A stretch of DNA of 64,000 nucleotides from Aquanectria penicillioides (Eukaryota; Ascomycota; Sordariomycetes; Hypocreales; Nectriaceae), in contig PYIU01000002.1 of assembly GCA_003415625.1 (NCBI GenBank), forward strand, positions 2,790,001 through 2,854,000, in the 5' to 3' direction. Both the position numbers and the translations under genes were made by a program. Positions 21,050-32,565 of the stretch are shown piece by piece. The notes under the pieces were generated by a model. The model saw nothing but the letters and a program-made list of their open reading frames with translations, had not been told where the DNA came from and did not search any database. Position 1 is the stretch's first letter; every line of letters begins with the position of its first letter.

Positions 21050-22537
21050 TTACGCCCGGCGGCGGGCCTTTCCGTTGGCCTTCTTGCGGGGAGGAGTTGA
21101 AGCATTATCATCGGAAGAACCGTTGACCATGCTCTCTCCGCCGTAGACCTCCTTCTCAATGCCCTTGGCGGCGTCCCAGCCAGCCTTCTCGGCAATAGCA
21201 ACGTTGTCGTTGACGCTGGGCGGAGCAGTCTTGCCCTTGATCTTGGTGGCGGCGTTGCTGCGCTTGACGTAGCTGGCGATGAAGAAGCTGACGAAAAGAT
21301 AGGTCAAAGGAGCCAAGTAAACCACGTTAAGCCAGATGGCAAAGGTCTCGCCAGTGGTAGCAATGCAAGGCTGAGTGAGGTATCGGGTCTCAGAAACAAC
21401 AGTGTTCTCCACAGGAGACGGCTGTGCGGCAGGCTCAGACCCAGCGGTAGCAGCGCCGGCGGCACCGAAAAGGTACATCTTCAGAGACTCGATGACATTG
21501 GCGGCAGCGGTAGGTAGGGTAGAGCTCAAGGGCATAGTAGGGTCAGAGTTGGCGCCAGTAGAGGAAATAGAGGTCGAGTAAGCGACGAACGAGTGAACCA
21601 TCGCGTAGGAGGCGCCGACGAGGAATTGGGTGATTTGCATAGAGGTGAGAGTGCGCTTGATAGGTGTGGGGATCTTGATAGAGAATGCAGTCAAGGTGTA
21701 GTAGAAGTACTAAAGCAAAAAGTTAGCTTCGTGGATTTTGACTATGAAATGTCGTTCTTAGGCGACCAAACTTACCATGAGCGAGTGAATGAAGGAGTTG
21801 ACGAGGACAAACATCCAGATGGGGGCGGACATGTAACGCATACCAGCCCACATAGAGAGCATAGCACCGGCGTGGTGGTAGGTCTGGAGGGTGGAGCTGA
21901 GCTTGCCCTTGGCAAGAATGATGAAAGTATCGAGGACCTCGTAGAACTTGCTCAGGTAAAAGATCCAACCGTAGTAAGCCAGACCCTCATTCCACATACG
22001 GCCCATCTCAGTGCGGCTAGGAATGCCGTTGACAATGGGAGCATCCTGGGCAGCGGAGATGAAAGACTGGGAGGCTTCGTCGTAGTAAATGGAGTTGCCG
22101 GGGCCGGGGCTACCGTGTAGACGGCAAAAGCTATCAACCGTGCCGGCGAAGCCAGCAGGGCCCATGGGGTTGAGAATACTCCTTCTCATACCACCAAGCA
22201 TTCCCCAGAAAGTCCAAGCTGAGTACACAGCCAAGAAGATATTGTGAAGGACCACGAAGACGAAAAAGGGTCGAGTCTTGCTGATAGCCCAGGGCTTCTT
22301 GTTGTGGGACTTGTTGTAGACATTGAGGCTCTTGATAGTCACCGCATAGAGGGTGGCAATGGTCAAAGGTACCGTGTAGTCGAGGGCAGCGGTGAAGATA
22401 TGGTCGGGAATGTTGAAGGGTCGCATAATAGAGGTCGGGACAGCAATTGGGGCGATCGGGACCGGCGCATCGGCAGGAGGAAAGCTGAAGAGATTTTGGT
22501 CCGGCATCATGCGGAACACTTGAGAAAGGATGGCCAT
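21050..22537 (-). CDS. ELO-family fatty acid elongase
   Basis: This is an integral ER membrane elongase, the condensing enzyme that extends fatty acyl-CoA by two carbons using malonyl-CoA. It is about 473 residues. Exons on the minus strand are 22537-21776 and 21709-21050, joined in phase 0 (GTAAGT donor, TTTAG acceptor). ELO signatures are visible in order: KFYEVLDTFI, the histidine box LQTYHHAGAML at about 217-227, and NSFIHSLMYFYYTL across the splice junction. Several hydrophobic segments surround them. The histidine box begins with Gln218 rather than His, giving QxxHH in place of HxxHH. The protein is longer than the usual ~300-350 residues because of extra loops, and it ends in a very basic Lys/Arg tail (KKANGKARRRA), plausibly an ER retention signal. 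The start ATG at 22537 was preferred; the frame also opens upstream. Substrate chain length cannot be read from sequence. Confidence 0.88.
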
Positions 22538-23268
22538 AGTGACGGCTGTGTGTTTTGAAAGATGCTCAAGTGTGTTGCGAGAGAAAATGGAGGCTCCGAT
22601 AGCCTTGGTCGAGGTCAATTGACTCGATATAACCGTTGGGGAAGCCGAAGATGGACAGAGGACGGTCAATTGGCTCTCGGCTTCGGGATGCTTCGTTGGG
22701 GAAGCTCAATGGATAGGGTGACAGTGATTCAAAGTCGGCCTCAATATTTTCTGAGGCGATTGCGTCTTCTTCTGTGACTTCCTGTTGAGCCCTGGTCTTT
22801 TTTTTTTTTCCCCAAAGAACCAAAGTAGAAAATAGAGACGAGGGGAGGAGCAAGCGTCAAGAGAGAAGGAGGTTATAGCCAATGGAAGGCAAGAGGGTAT
22901 CAAAAGAGGATCTGGTGGAAGTCGATCTGACGACAGAAACCTGCACGAGAGGGTATAGAGACAGGAAAGAAGAAGAGAGGAGGAGGGGAGAGGGCCAAGA
23001 GAGAGAAAGCGAGGGCGTTTAGTTAAAAATGACCGTAGTTGACCTGAACCTGGGGGACTGGACTTTTTTCGCACCTGGGTCCTGCCTTCCTTGTCTTGCT
23101 GGTCTGGGGGGGGGGGCGATGTGGACTGGGGCCGGGCCCGGGTCTACATAGTAGACAGAGACGAGCGGTACCCGCTACTCAGGGCGTAGTTCGCACCTGC
23201 CCTGTCCCGGTCGGCCTAATAGGTTGCGCTTGAAGGGGGAAGGCATGGCATGGTGCAAACTGCCCAAA

Positions 23269-23284
23269 AGGTACCTAGGTACCT
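23269..23284. repeat. AGGTACCTAGGTACCT palindrome
   Basis: A perfect 16-bp inverted repeat, the most symmetric member of a TACCTAGGTA-like motif family scattered through the intergenic DNA of this window. Confidence 0.6.
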
Positions 23285-23771
23285 AGGACGACAACTTCTT
23301 CTACCTTCAAATACAGCAGGACGGCATCCGTACAGAAAAGTACCTCATCCTTTTGCCCTGCGTGGGGAGCGCTTTGTTCAGTGGATCATGTCTCTGGCGA
23401 TAGAGCATCAAGAGGGGGCAGGGTACATCTTGCGGGTGTAGTCGCGTGTCTCATCACATCTCTCTCCCGCGACTAACCCGCAGTGGTGACAGTGTCCGTG
23501 TACTATCCGGTGTTCGACTTATTTCCCAATGTCCCTCATGTTTTCTTGGATGGGTGGCTTGTTGGTATTTTTGGAAAAAAAAAGTGCCCATTTGTAGCGC
23601 TCTCCGAAATGACATCCGGGATGACTGGCTCTCGACTCAATAGAGGAAATTCCCCCCCCTTCCCCTATCACATCACCAAGCAAGCAAAAAATGAGATACG
23701 CGCACGCGAGCGACGAGGCACAGGGTCCGGGGGGCGCACAATAAGACGTAGGTATAAAGTCCGTGTGGGGT

Positions 23772-23799
23772 GGGTCCAGGGACCCTGAGCCGCGGCTCA
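23772..23799. promoter_or_regulatory. two abutting perfect palindromes, possible operator
   Basis: GGGTCCAGGGACCC (two-base spacer) is followed at once by TGAGCCGCGGCTCA. The second has a central CCGCGG, a form that Zn2Cys6 regulators often bind. It lies about 1.2 kb upstream of the elongase start. Regulatory function is inference. Confidence 0.35.
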
Positions 23800-25048
23800 T
23801 GGCTTTCATTAGAGTCGTTCGGGTGCCCGCGGGGCCCCTTCGAGATACCAATATGAAAGGTCAAATTCAACATGTGTTGTTGCAGGTTACGACCATCTAG
23901 ATGAATTATGTAAAACCAAAAGGTAGACCTACCTGAGAGCCAAATAGAAAGAGAAATATCCCGAAAACGAACACAACTCTAGATACCTTCTCAGTGGGGT
24001 TTTAGCTCAGAGGTGAGGGTTCCTGAGCGGCTCACCAGTGTTAGCCACCTACCATGGTAGTGACACAGGGTCCATGACGCCATGGAGGATTTAGGGCGAG
24101 ATGCCCGACAGAAGTCCTGTGCAGGTTTCAGCACGGAGCACTCCCTTTGATCAAATGGGAGCTTCCGTCCTTGGGTAAAGATGTTGAGGTCGTGGCAGTG
24201 GCCATTCAAAAGTTTCAATGACAGTTGCATCCTATCTTTCAAGTGATCCCCTGCCAGGCACGCTCCTGAGAGCGATATCAGCGCCTCTCCCTTCTATCTC
24301 GAGGACCAGTAATTCCAAAAGCGGGAACGCAATGCACGGCACATGTTACCCTTCAGGCACGCGGGGGAGAAGGAGGGCCGGAGCACAGGGCAATATCTGG
24401 CAGTGAGCTGCGGACAGTAGCCGAACATTGCGTCTCAGAGCCCAGCCAAGCAGTCGCTACCGCTCGCGTGAGCGCAGCCATTTTTTTTGTTGGGGAAACA
24501 CTAATGCAAAACCCGATTTTCTCCTCCCGCGCTGGTGGAGCCCTGTTGGCCTCTTTTTTTCTTCTTGCCCCCCAGACCCGTTCCGGTACATGACGCCCAA
24601 GAGAAGTGGACGATGGGGGTGAAGGGGAGCAATAAAAAAAAAAGGTGTGTTCCAGCAGGAGCCGGGCGACAAGTGTGGGAGCAGAATCCAGTGTCTTGGA
24701 ATCTAGTCATGGTCTTTAGGAATTCCCTGTATGAACATGTGCGGCTCAGCGGGATCGATCACGCATTCCGATCGAGAATCGCCAGTTTCATGGTGCTACT
24801 GTACCTGCTGGGATTTGCTGAGGCTCCTTCAGTCGTCAATTTAGTGTGTGCGTGCCGCAGCTCCAGCTCAGGCTTTGGATTTGGAGTCCATGCAACCCCT
24901 GTCCTGCCTCGGCTCCTGAAAATAGGTAGATTGTACTGTGCTATGCCATGTACAGTATGTATGCTGTTGTGGTCTTATTGATAAGACCGGGTGATCGATT
25001 CAAATTCAATCGGCATAGCTATCGTATTCCATAGATTAAGCTCGGCGT

Positions 25049-25074
25049 CCCTATCCCTATCCTAATCCTAATCC
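25049..25074 (-). repeat. telomere-like hexamer array
   Basis: Plus strand CCCTAT twice, CCTAAT twice, then CC. The minus strand reads as TTAGGA and TAGGGA steps, close to the fungal telomere unit. Confidence 0.55.
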
Positions 25075-26404
25075 TGGTATCAATCACATGCCTCCTCCTG
25101 TTGCCCACTACCCAAGCTGGTTGTCGTAACATTCAATGCGTAGACTCCATGATAACAAGGTCAGGAGATTCAACACTGGCAGTTACAACGAGAGTTTTTT
25201 TTTTCTATTTTTTTTTTCTTCCCGTTTCATTCAACCTTCTTCTTACTCTCGGTTTCAACCATTGGTTTTTGTTTTTTTATGCATGTCCTCCGACGCCGAG
25301 CCGCGGATGTCAACTTCACCGACCCGGATGGGCGAGGTCCTCAACAAAACTGCCTGCCCTTCTGCCAGAGGTGCCCGCCCATCCGGCGCATCGTCCAAAA
25401 AAAGCACTTGCCCGGGTAGCTTTTGGCACCAGGTGGAAAGTCCGCCCCATATCCCCGTCGGACCTACCGCCCATGCGACATGAATTGCGAGCTCGGCCTT
25501 CGGTCCCTTCTTTGCCTAAAGTGGCAACAACCTTCGGCGACTGTTGTCACGAAACGCCCCGAGTCCAGTGTGAGGGATCCTCGAAGCCATGAGCATGAGC
25601 ATGAGCACGAGCATGAGCCATCATGGCCATTCGCTCTCACGCATGCGCAATGGTCCTCGCGACCAGATTACTACACGCGAGTAACACGCCCATGGTCTCA
25701 GGCTCCTATTCATTGCTGCAATAACGTCACCAGCATGGGCACTCAACCCAACCCAAGCCTTGCAGTTATCCCGGCTTAACCAGGGCCCTCGTCGTTGCAC
25801 TCGCCGTTCCCCTCGCATCCCGTCTTCCGCCGCTCGGCCGAGAGTGGGGTCCTCCGGCCGCGCAACTCTCCAATTGCACCTCCATGACAAAGATACATCT
25901 TTGCCCGCACATGCACGTTTGAGATGTCAATCAACGGCATATTCGTGGGGACTTAGATTTGTTCTGTGAAAATGAGAGATGCAATCAAATATTCGGCAAT
26001 CGTCCCAACAGACCGCATTCCGTCGATCATGTCATACCCCCACGTGCCAGGATGTCAACAACAATGAAACACTTGCAAGCAGTAAATATCTCATGGCATG
26101 TTCCCCAATAAACTATAATTCCTCACAAACATCACTCCAACATCATCTACGTCCGGCTCCGCCCATTTGGGAGTTCTTCACTATGCAAAAGCGCACCTGG
26201 TAATTCATATTTCAAATATTCGTATTGTGTATGTCTAATCAGCCAAGGGGGTCGTTACCTTGCTGATGGTGTGGCCCTGTTACTATCCAAATCACGACCC
26301 TGCCAATCTCCCATGAGTAATGGTACATGACATCATCCACGAGCGTATCTTGGAACGAACTCCGTGAGGAGTTCCAAAAAAAAACTCACCATCCCAGGCT
26401 CTAT

Positions 26405-28102
26405 TTAGAACCACTCACCACCCAGCCAGCGGTTGAAGAAGTCAAGAGAGGACGCGGGCTGATCCATGGGCACCATGTGGCCAGCGCCATAGATCTGCAT
26501 AAAGGTGAAGTTGCCGCTGGACTTGACCTTGCCGTACTCCTTGGAAGCCTCGTTGATCTTGAGGGACTTGATCGCAGCATTCTGGAACTTGGTCTGGCCA
26601 GGCCACTCAAGAGCGTTGGTCCAGGCCTGGTTGCCAAGCCAGTTGCAGATGAAGTCAGCATCACCAGCATAGATAAGAACGGGAATCTTCTCCAATGTGC
26701 TGGGGACGGTAAGGTGGTAAGGCTGCATCCAGTCACCGGCAAAGAGGAAGTTGCGGTTGATGTCCATGTTGCAGCTGTCATAGCCAGCAGTCTCAGCGCC
26801 AAGAGCCTCCTTGACATGGTCTTGGTTGAGGTAGTCCGAGATGTAGCCCAGGCCAGAGTAGCACAGGTTGTTGCTGTCCTCACACTTGCCACGGATATCA
26901 TAGACATTCTGGCCAGTACGCTGGTAAGGGCCCATCATGGCATTGTTGCAGTAGATGCTGGCAGGCACGCAAGACCAGGCGCTGCCAGACTCGTAGCAGC
27001 CCTTGATGAGGGACTGGCAGCGAGGCAGAGCATTGTCCATAGATTGGCATTCGCTCTCATCCAGGACAGAGGGGTAGCCACCCTCACCGCAGGCCATAGG
27101 GCGGTAGTAAGCATACTGGGTGTAGCCATCGGTAAGACCGTTGCCGATCAAGACACTCTGCAGGTTGATGTTTCGGTCCTCGTGGGACAGAATCTCCTTG
27201 GCGAAAACAGGAATGTAATGGCCAGCATACGACTCTCCAGCAATGTGGAAGTCCTGCTTGGCATATTCGGGGAACTGTTGGAAGAAGAGGGTGAGGAGTG
27301 CGTAGATATCCTTGCCAGCAGCAACAGTGTTGCTTACGGAGCCGCTGCTATAGGAGTAACCAACATTGACAGGCTGGTCGAGGAAGATAACGGAAGCATT
27401 GTTGTTCCACGAGTGGGGGTTTCGAACAATCTCAAGCTTCTTGTTGATGGAAGAGGGTCCCAGCTCAAGAAACAGGCCGGTCAATGATGAGCAGCCAGGG
27501 CCACCGTTGAGCCACAGGACAACAGGGTCGTTGGCAGGGTCGTTGCGAGACTCGAAGAACCCTTGAAACAGTCAGCATAAGCAACTTCAGATATTGATGT
27601 AGCGAAACTTACAGTAGAAGAGATGCTTGTCCTCTTCATCGTCGTCAAGGTAACCGCTGTACTGCTTCACGCTGTCGACGCCCAGCTTGGAGGGATCGAC
27701 CTTCTTGGTGCGCAAGTTGTAGTTGTCGAGCTTGCCGCCAACCTTGCGGTGGGACTCTCCGTTCTTGTTGACCCAGAGAGACTGGACATCGGCGCCCTTA
27801 GTGATGTGGTCCCAGTGGCTGTCGGGCCGGCGGGTGCTCCTCTTGGGCACCGAGCCTATGGCCTGCTTCTTGAAGGCCTCGACGGCATCGGGAACGAGCA
27901 TGGAGACCTCTTCCCAGACGGCCTTGGCCTCGGAGGTAAACTCTCCGAAGACCTTCTCGAGAGGCTTGATCCAGTCAGGCAGGTTGTTGACGTCAACGTC
28001 AATGATGGGCTTGCTGGAGTCACCGCCGAGGACCTTCTGGTCCTGAAGGCCGACAGCCGACGAGGCGGCGCCCAGCACGAGGGCAGATGTCGACAAGCGC
28101 AT
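26405..28102 (-). CDS. cpyA: vacuolar carboxypeptidase Y (serine carboxypeptidase, S10)
   Basis: This vacuolar serine carboxypeptidase removes C-terminal residues from peptides. It is about 548 residues, the usual length for fungal CPY precursors. Exons are 28102-27613 and 27561-26405; the 51-nt intron has a GTAAGT donor, a GCTGAC branch site and restores the family sequence [11 protein letters not shown] with a codon split as T|GG. The first ~18 residues form a signal peptide. A propeptide follows to about residue 125. The catalytic triad is visible: Ser274 in GESYAGHY, Asp466 in [10 protein letters not shown] and His525 in [11 protein letters not shown]. The oxyanion and substrate-binding motif LNGGPGCSS is intact, as are several Cys expected in disulfides. 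A long plus-strand frame on the opposite strand is only a shadow of this gene. Very confident. Confidence 0.95.
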
Positions 28103-30674
28103 GATTGCTTACGGTGCCGGAAGAGGTTCTGATGTAAATGGGAGTTCTGGTGATGAATGTGATGGTGATTGCTCAGTGGAGGGAAATGGATGGGAGTGAG
28201 GTAGATATGAGAGATGGAGGAGAGAGAAGCGAGAACGGCGGGCGCGGAAGCGACACAATATGGGAAGGTCTGCCTGCGCTGAAACTGGGGGAGGAGCTGC
28301 CCAGCAACTGGGGACCTTGAGTGGAAGCATGACCCAATCAGGCTGGCGGCGCCCCCGCGTTGGCGCTAGCGCATAAGGCCTCAGGTTGTCACTAGCATTA
28401 TGCCACCACATTTGTATGGCAGCGTGTTAACGGCTCCCGGGAACGATCCGCAAGGTACCAGCAGGCCTGGACCATTTTGGGCCCAGCCCACTGATAACGT
28501 GACGCATGTCTGCACAGACCTTGATGACTCGACGATAAGCGTCAATCAAGGTAAGGGCATCATTCCTAGGTCTCAATGGGATTATCACGATGCTACGCGA
28601 TTGTCCCGTACACAGTAAAAGTAAGATTCTCCATCTAAATCCATCAATGGCTGATTTTTAGGAGGTCGTGGTTTGTCCCTGACTCCGACCTCACACGTGT
28701 GGGAGGCGTCTGCGTTGAAGAGTGAGGCGCGGGTCGTCCGGGATTGGCATGACACAGGCATGCAAGGCATGACGTAAGGGACCTGAGTGCCTCAGTACCT
28801 TGCTATCGTGGCTGAGAACTGCCTGCCTGGTGCACATTCCATGATAACGAAACATCCAGACGGGACATAGCTTGGAGTTGCAGCTCGTCAACTATTGGTA
28901 TTAGATAAGCTATTTCTTGAAGCTGAGGCCCTTGTCACGCATGTGTGTGTCTCGAAAATTCAGTTCTCAGCGCCCGATGAACCTGCATTCACTGCGCCAG
29001 AGCCGTCCCACGTGAATCCTACATGCACTGCAGGTGTCAATTCCCATTTAGCCTCATACAGTATGAACTCACATGCACAACACTGAATACCTGTAAGCCA
29101 CGGATACCCTCGTACTCGCTCTGAAAGAGCGCCAATGGCTTTATCCCCTTGGTTTATATTCCCTTTGCCGACCAGCAGACCGACTTACCCTACGGGGTTG
29201 AGCAAGACAAGTAGCGATCGACTCAATCACGCACCATGTGATGATGCCACCTCCTTACCGAATTAGTATTCAGTAGCAGGTTGCATAATGCGATATGATG
29301 GTAAGGCGAGCCGAGAATCACCTCTCTATTCGAAGTCTGGTTGTCTGACTTTGGGTGCTTGGGAGGAAATATTGTGGTACCTACGTTCCTTAAGATTTCC
29401 ATCGCTCAGTCTACTCCTACAGCGCTCCCTTCCGTAAGCAATATTCGTTGATGAATTGGGTGCTTCGTAAACTTATAATTTTTATTTGGTAATTTTGTGT
29501 GATGGTGACTGTTGAAACTCTTAGGTTACCCTTTTTTGTCTTTTTCGTGCTACATTGGTTGGTGTTTCACCTGCATGATTCCCTTGGCGAAGACTAGCAA
29601 TACGGCACTATTTAGGTTGTGTAGCGCGGCGCTTCACTCGACGGAGAAATCAAATAGGGTTCTCACATAGAGTCCCTTCATGTGTTCAGTCTTTGATAGC
29701 CATCGAGTTTATTCTGATCAAAACGCCACCACTACCACGAGACTATTATTAATGGTACTTATACGGTGCTTTTTTTTTGTGTGTGTGTGTGTGTATTGGT
29801 TGCTGACATTTGTCGAGTTAGTCAGAATCGGGGTGACTCCTAGGCTGTAGTTAAGAATTGGAAGAATTCTGAATGCAGAATGGCTGAAAGGAAGTTCATC
29901 GTGTTCACAGCGTTTCAATCAGAGTCCGATGTTTGCAATGGCAAGCCCCTCTAACATTGGTAATTCCGCATTGCTTGAGTTACCATTGTGCTTTTATATG
30001 ATATTAAATTTCTCCGTCTCAATAAATGATCATAATGCAGTGAGAGATGAAAGTGTGCAATATCTAACCGTCGCATCTCGTGTATTAACACAGTTTCTTA
30101 AACAGCGACACTATCTGAATCTTTTAGAGGTTCCATAATCAAGTTGAATATTGGGAAACTAATCGCAAGATCACGGTTTGATGATGAAGGCTCTGTTTGC
30201 ACCAAGACTCACACTACCAGGCAACAGGCCAACAATAGGCTCCCTCCGATTCATGTGGCAAGCCAGGCCGACTGAATCCTTTAATCCGGACATAGTCATA
30301 AAACTAAACTACAACAAGGAGTTGGCCGACAAGGCAGGCTTGTAGACCAGGCCTGTGACTCAAAATGACGAGGGTTCCAATTTTCCTTGTCGGGATGAGC
30401 GGGGCATTTTTTTTGCGCAGGAAATTCGTTCCCCCGGCACGGCACCTGATGGCGGGGTCGAGTGGAAAGAAAAAAGCCCAGTCGCTGATCACCGTTGACC
30501 TCACTACATATTTGACGACAAGCACTTGTCCCATCCTATTTTCACGCCCAGACGTCTAGACGAAAGCGAGCCGGTTGCACTTGTGTCTTGTTTTCGCATT
30601 TCATTCCTGTCCTTCTTTCACTCTCTTCTCCCTCTCACGCACAACTACAACCACACCAACACACACAGAACACC
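28103..30674. other. 2.6 kb intergenic, partly AT-rich; no gene seen
   Basis: This contains the promoters of carboxypeptidase Y (left) and SDO1 (right), which diverge. The part from about 29,000 to 30,200 is richer in A/T than its surroundings and has no long open frame. A (GT)n tract lies at 29779-29794. The pyrimidine-rich bases 30590-30660 look like the SDO1 5' leader. Confidence 0.5.
29779..29794. repeat. (GT)n microsatellite
   Basis: Eight GT units following a T run in gene-free DNA. Confidence 0.7.
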
Positions 30675-31601
30675 ATGTCCCGCATCAACCAGCCCTCCAA
30701 CCAGATTCGCCTGACCAATGTGTCGCTCGTCCGCCTCAAGAAGGGCAAGAAGCGCTTCGAGTTGGCGTGCTACAAGAACAAAGTCATGGAATGGCGCTCT
30801 GGCATCGAGACAGACCTCGATAATGTCCTGCAGATCCCCAACGTCTTCTTGAACGTCTCCAAGGGCCAAACTGCACCGCGCGAGGACCTGGACAAGGCCT
30901 TTGGCAAAGGCAAGTCCACCGACGACATCATCCTTGAGATTCTCAAAAAGGGCGAGATGCAAGTGGGCGAAAAAGAGCGGGCAGCGCAACTAGAACGAGT
31001 GCATAATGAGGTCATCAGTATCGTCTCCAGTAAACTCGTCGACCCTCGGACCAAACGCGTCTACACCTCTGGCATGATTGAAAAGGCCCTCGACATGCTG
31101 AGCTCCCAAGCTCACGCCGTCACCGAGAAGAGCGCTGCGGGCAGCGGGGCTGCAACACCCGCGACCGGCGACGACGGCGAGGCCAAGCCTCGAGCCAAGG
31201 AGCACACTTGGACTGGTGTCGTCACAAGCAAGAGCGCAAAGAGTCAGGCGCTTGAGGCTATGAAGGCCCTCATCGCTTTCCAACCCATTCCCGTTGCCCG
31301 GGCGCGCATGAGGTTGCGAATTGCGTGCACAACTAACGTGCTCAAGCAAGCCGTCAAGGGTGGTGCCAAGGGAGCCAACAAGGACGAAGAAGGAGAGCAA
31401 AAGGCTCCTGGTACTGTGAAGGATAAGATTCTAGGCTACGTTGAACAGGTTGAGAGCCAGGACGTGGTTGGCTCAGAATGGGAGGTGATAGGATTTGTCG
31501 AGCCGGGTGCATTCAAAGCCCTGTCCGACTTCATTGGCAACGAAACCAAAGGTCAAGGCCGAGTAGAAGTCCTGGACATGGCTGTTACCCATGAAGATTA
31601 G
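30675..31601 (+). CDS. SDO1: ribosome maturation protein SDO1/SBDS
   Basis: SDO1 works with the GTPase Efl1 to release the anti-association factor Tif6/eIF6 from late pre-60S subunits, in the cytoplasm. The single-exon frame gives 308 residues. The start ATG at 30675 sits in a CACCATGTC context after a CT/CA-rich leader. The N-terminal SBDS fold is clear (RLTNVSLVRLKKGKKRFELACYKNKV, then VFLNVSKGQ and a FGKGKSTDDIILEILKKGE helix). The central helical domain (RTKRVYTSGMIEKALD) and the C-terminal domain (PIPVARARMRLRIA) follow. Compared with yeast Sdo1 (about 250 residues) there are two low-complexity insertions: an Ala/Gly/Thr segment near residues 152-175 and a Lys/Gly/Glu segment near 230-245. 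The gene is tail to tail with RPS18, with 298 bases between stop codons. Very confident. Confidence 0.95.
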   Translation: MSRINQPSNQIRLTNVSLVRLKKGKKRFELACYKNKVMEWRSGIETDLDNVLQIPNVFLNVSKGQTAPREDLDKAFGKGKSTDDIILEILKKGEMQVGEKERAAQLERVHNEVISIVSSKLVDPRTKRVYTSGMIEKALDMLSSQAHAVTEKSAAGSGAATPATGDDGEAKPRAKEHTWTGVVTSKSAKSQALEAMKALIAFQPIPVARARMRLRIACTTNVLKQAVKGGAKGANKDEEGEQKAPGTVKDKILGYVEQVESQDVVGSEWEVIGFVEPGAFKALSDFIGNETKGQGRVEVLDMAVTHED

Positions 31602-31899
31602 AGATGAGATGAAAAAAAGTACATGATACCCTCCTGCCTTAGAAACCCGTTTGTATTCTAAAATGGAAACAAGTCAAGCGAAATATTCAGTTCACAGTTC
31701 ATCGAGCACATCACAAAGAATTGGGAGACGTAATCCGTCGTGGTCTGTTTTGAACTCTTGTTGAATGCTTTTGATTCGTGACTCTGACCTAGAGTACAGC
31801 CCTAGCAGCATATGCCGGAAAGCAATCCTCTTGAAATGCTCAGAAAAGATGAAACCAGCCGTCACGCCTGTCCACCCAATACCAACACCATTGTTAAAT

Positions 31900-32565
31900 T
31901 TAACCACCCTTCTTCTTGGAGACACCGACGGTTCGGCCACGGCGACCAGTGGTCTTGGTGTGCTGACCACGGACACGGAGGCCCCAGTAGTGTCGGAGAC
32001 CACGGTGAGCGCGGATCTTCTTGAGGCGCTCAAGATCCTCACGGAGCTTGGAGTCGACACCGTTGGCCAGGATGTGCGAGTCCTTGCCGTCGATGATATC
32101 ACGCTGTCGGTTCAGGAACCAGCTGGGGATCTTGTACTGGGTAGGGTTCTGGATGATGGTGACAATTCGCTCGAGCTCTTCGGAGGTGAGTTCACCGGCG
32201 CTGCAGATTCTGTCAGTACGTTTCGCTCTCGCTTCTGATAATTTTAGGTCCCATACCGCTTGTTCAGGTCGACATCGGCCTTCTTGCAGACCAAGTTGGA
32301 GTATCGGCGACCGACACCCTTGATCTTGGTCAAGGCGTACATGACCTTCTGCTTACCGTCGACATTGGTGTTAAGAAGACGGAGAATCTGCCTGCTGTTA
32401 GTATCTGGCCCTAATTCTTCACATTCATGCTCCATCGTGGGTTCGCGACGCCGGGACAGCGAAGGGCGTCGCGGCAGCGGCGACGACGTCGAAAACGAAG
32501 ACGCAGTAGTAGAGAGGGTGACTTACGAACTGGAAGTTCGACTTCTCTCCCGAGACGAGCGACAT
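31900..32565 (-). CDS. rps18: 40S ribosomal protein S18 (uS13)
   Basis: A component of the 40S subunit head that contacts tRNA and the intersubunit bridge. The model gives 156 residues, the expected length. Exons are 32565-32527 ([13 protein letters not shown]), 32387-32257 and 32200-31900. The first intron has an ACTAAC branch site just upstream of a GGCAG acceptor; the second is 56 nt and splits an Arg codon. Diagnostic segments are [34 protein letters not shown] and [26 protein letters not shown], followed by a basic VSKKKGG end. An AGTCACGTG element lies about 165 bases upstream (32730-32738) and could be a promoter element, as similar boxes are known at fungal ribosomal protein genes; that part is speculative. 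The gene converges on SDO1, so both ribosome-related genes share one 298-base terminator region. Confidence 0.95.

Larger units (their letters stand above)
22538..26404. other. 3.9 kb intergenic; no gene seen
   Basis: This contains the elongase promoter and, at the far end, the 3' side of the carboxypeptidase Y gene. It holds a 16-bp AGGTACCTAGGTACCT palindrome at 23269-23284, two abutting 14-bp palindromes at 23772-23799, a telomere-like array at 25049-25074 and a GAGCAT-type repeat near 25587-25620. Open frames are short and unsupported. Confidence 0.5.

Noticed and set aside
24001..24045. TAGCTCAGAGGTGAG, resembling a tRNA D arm
   Set aside because: No matching anticodon or T arm follows at the right spacing and no acceptor stem pairs.
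26327..27487. 386-codon plus-strand open frame
   Set aside because: It is antisense to carboxypeptidase Y, whose catalytic motifs are all on the minus strand; the plus frame is a shadow with no recognisable domain.
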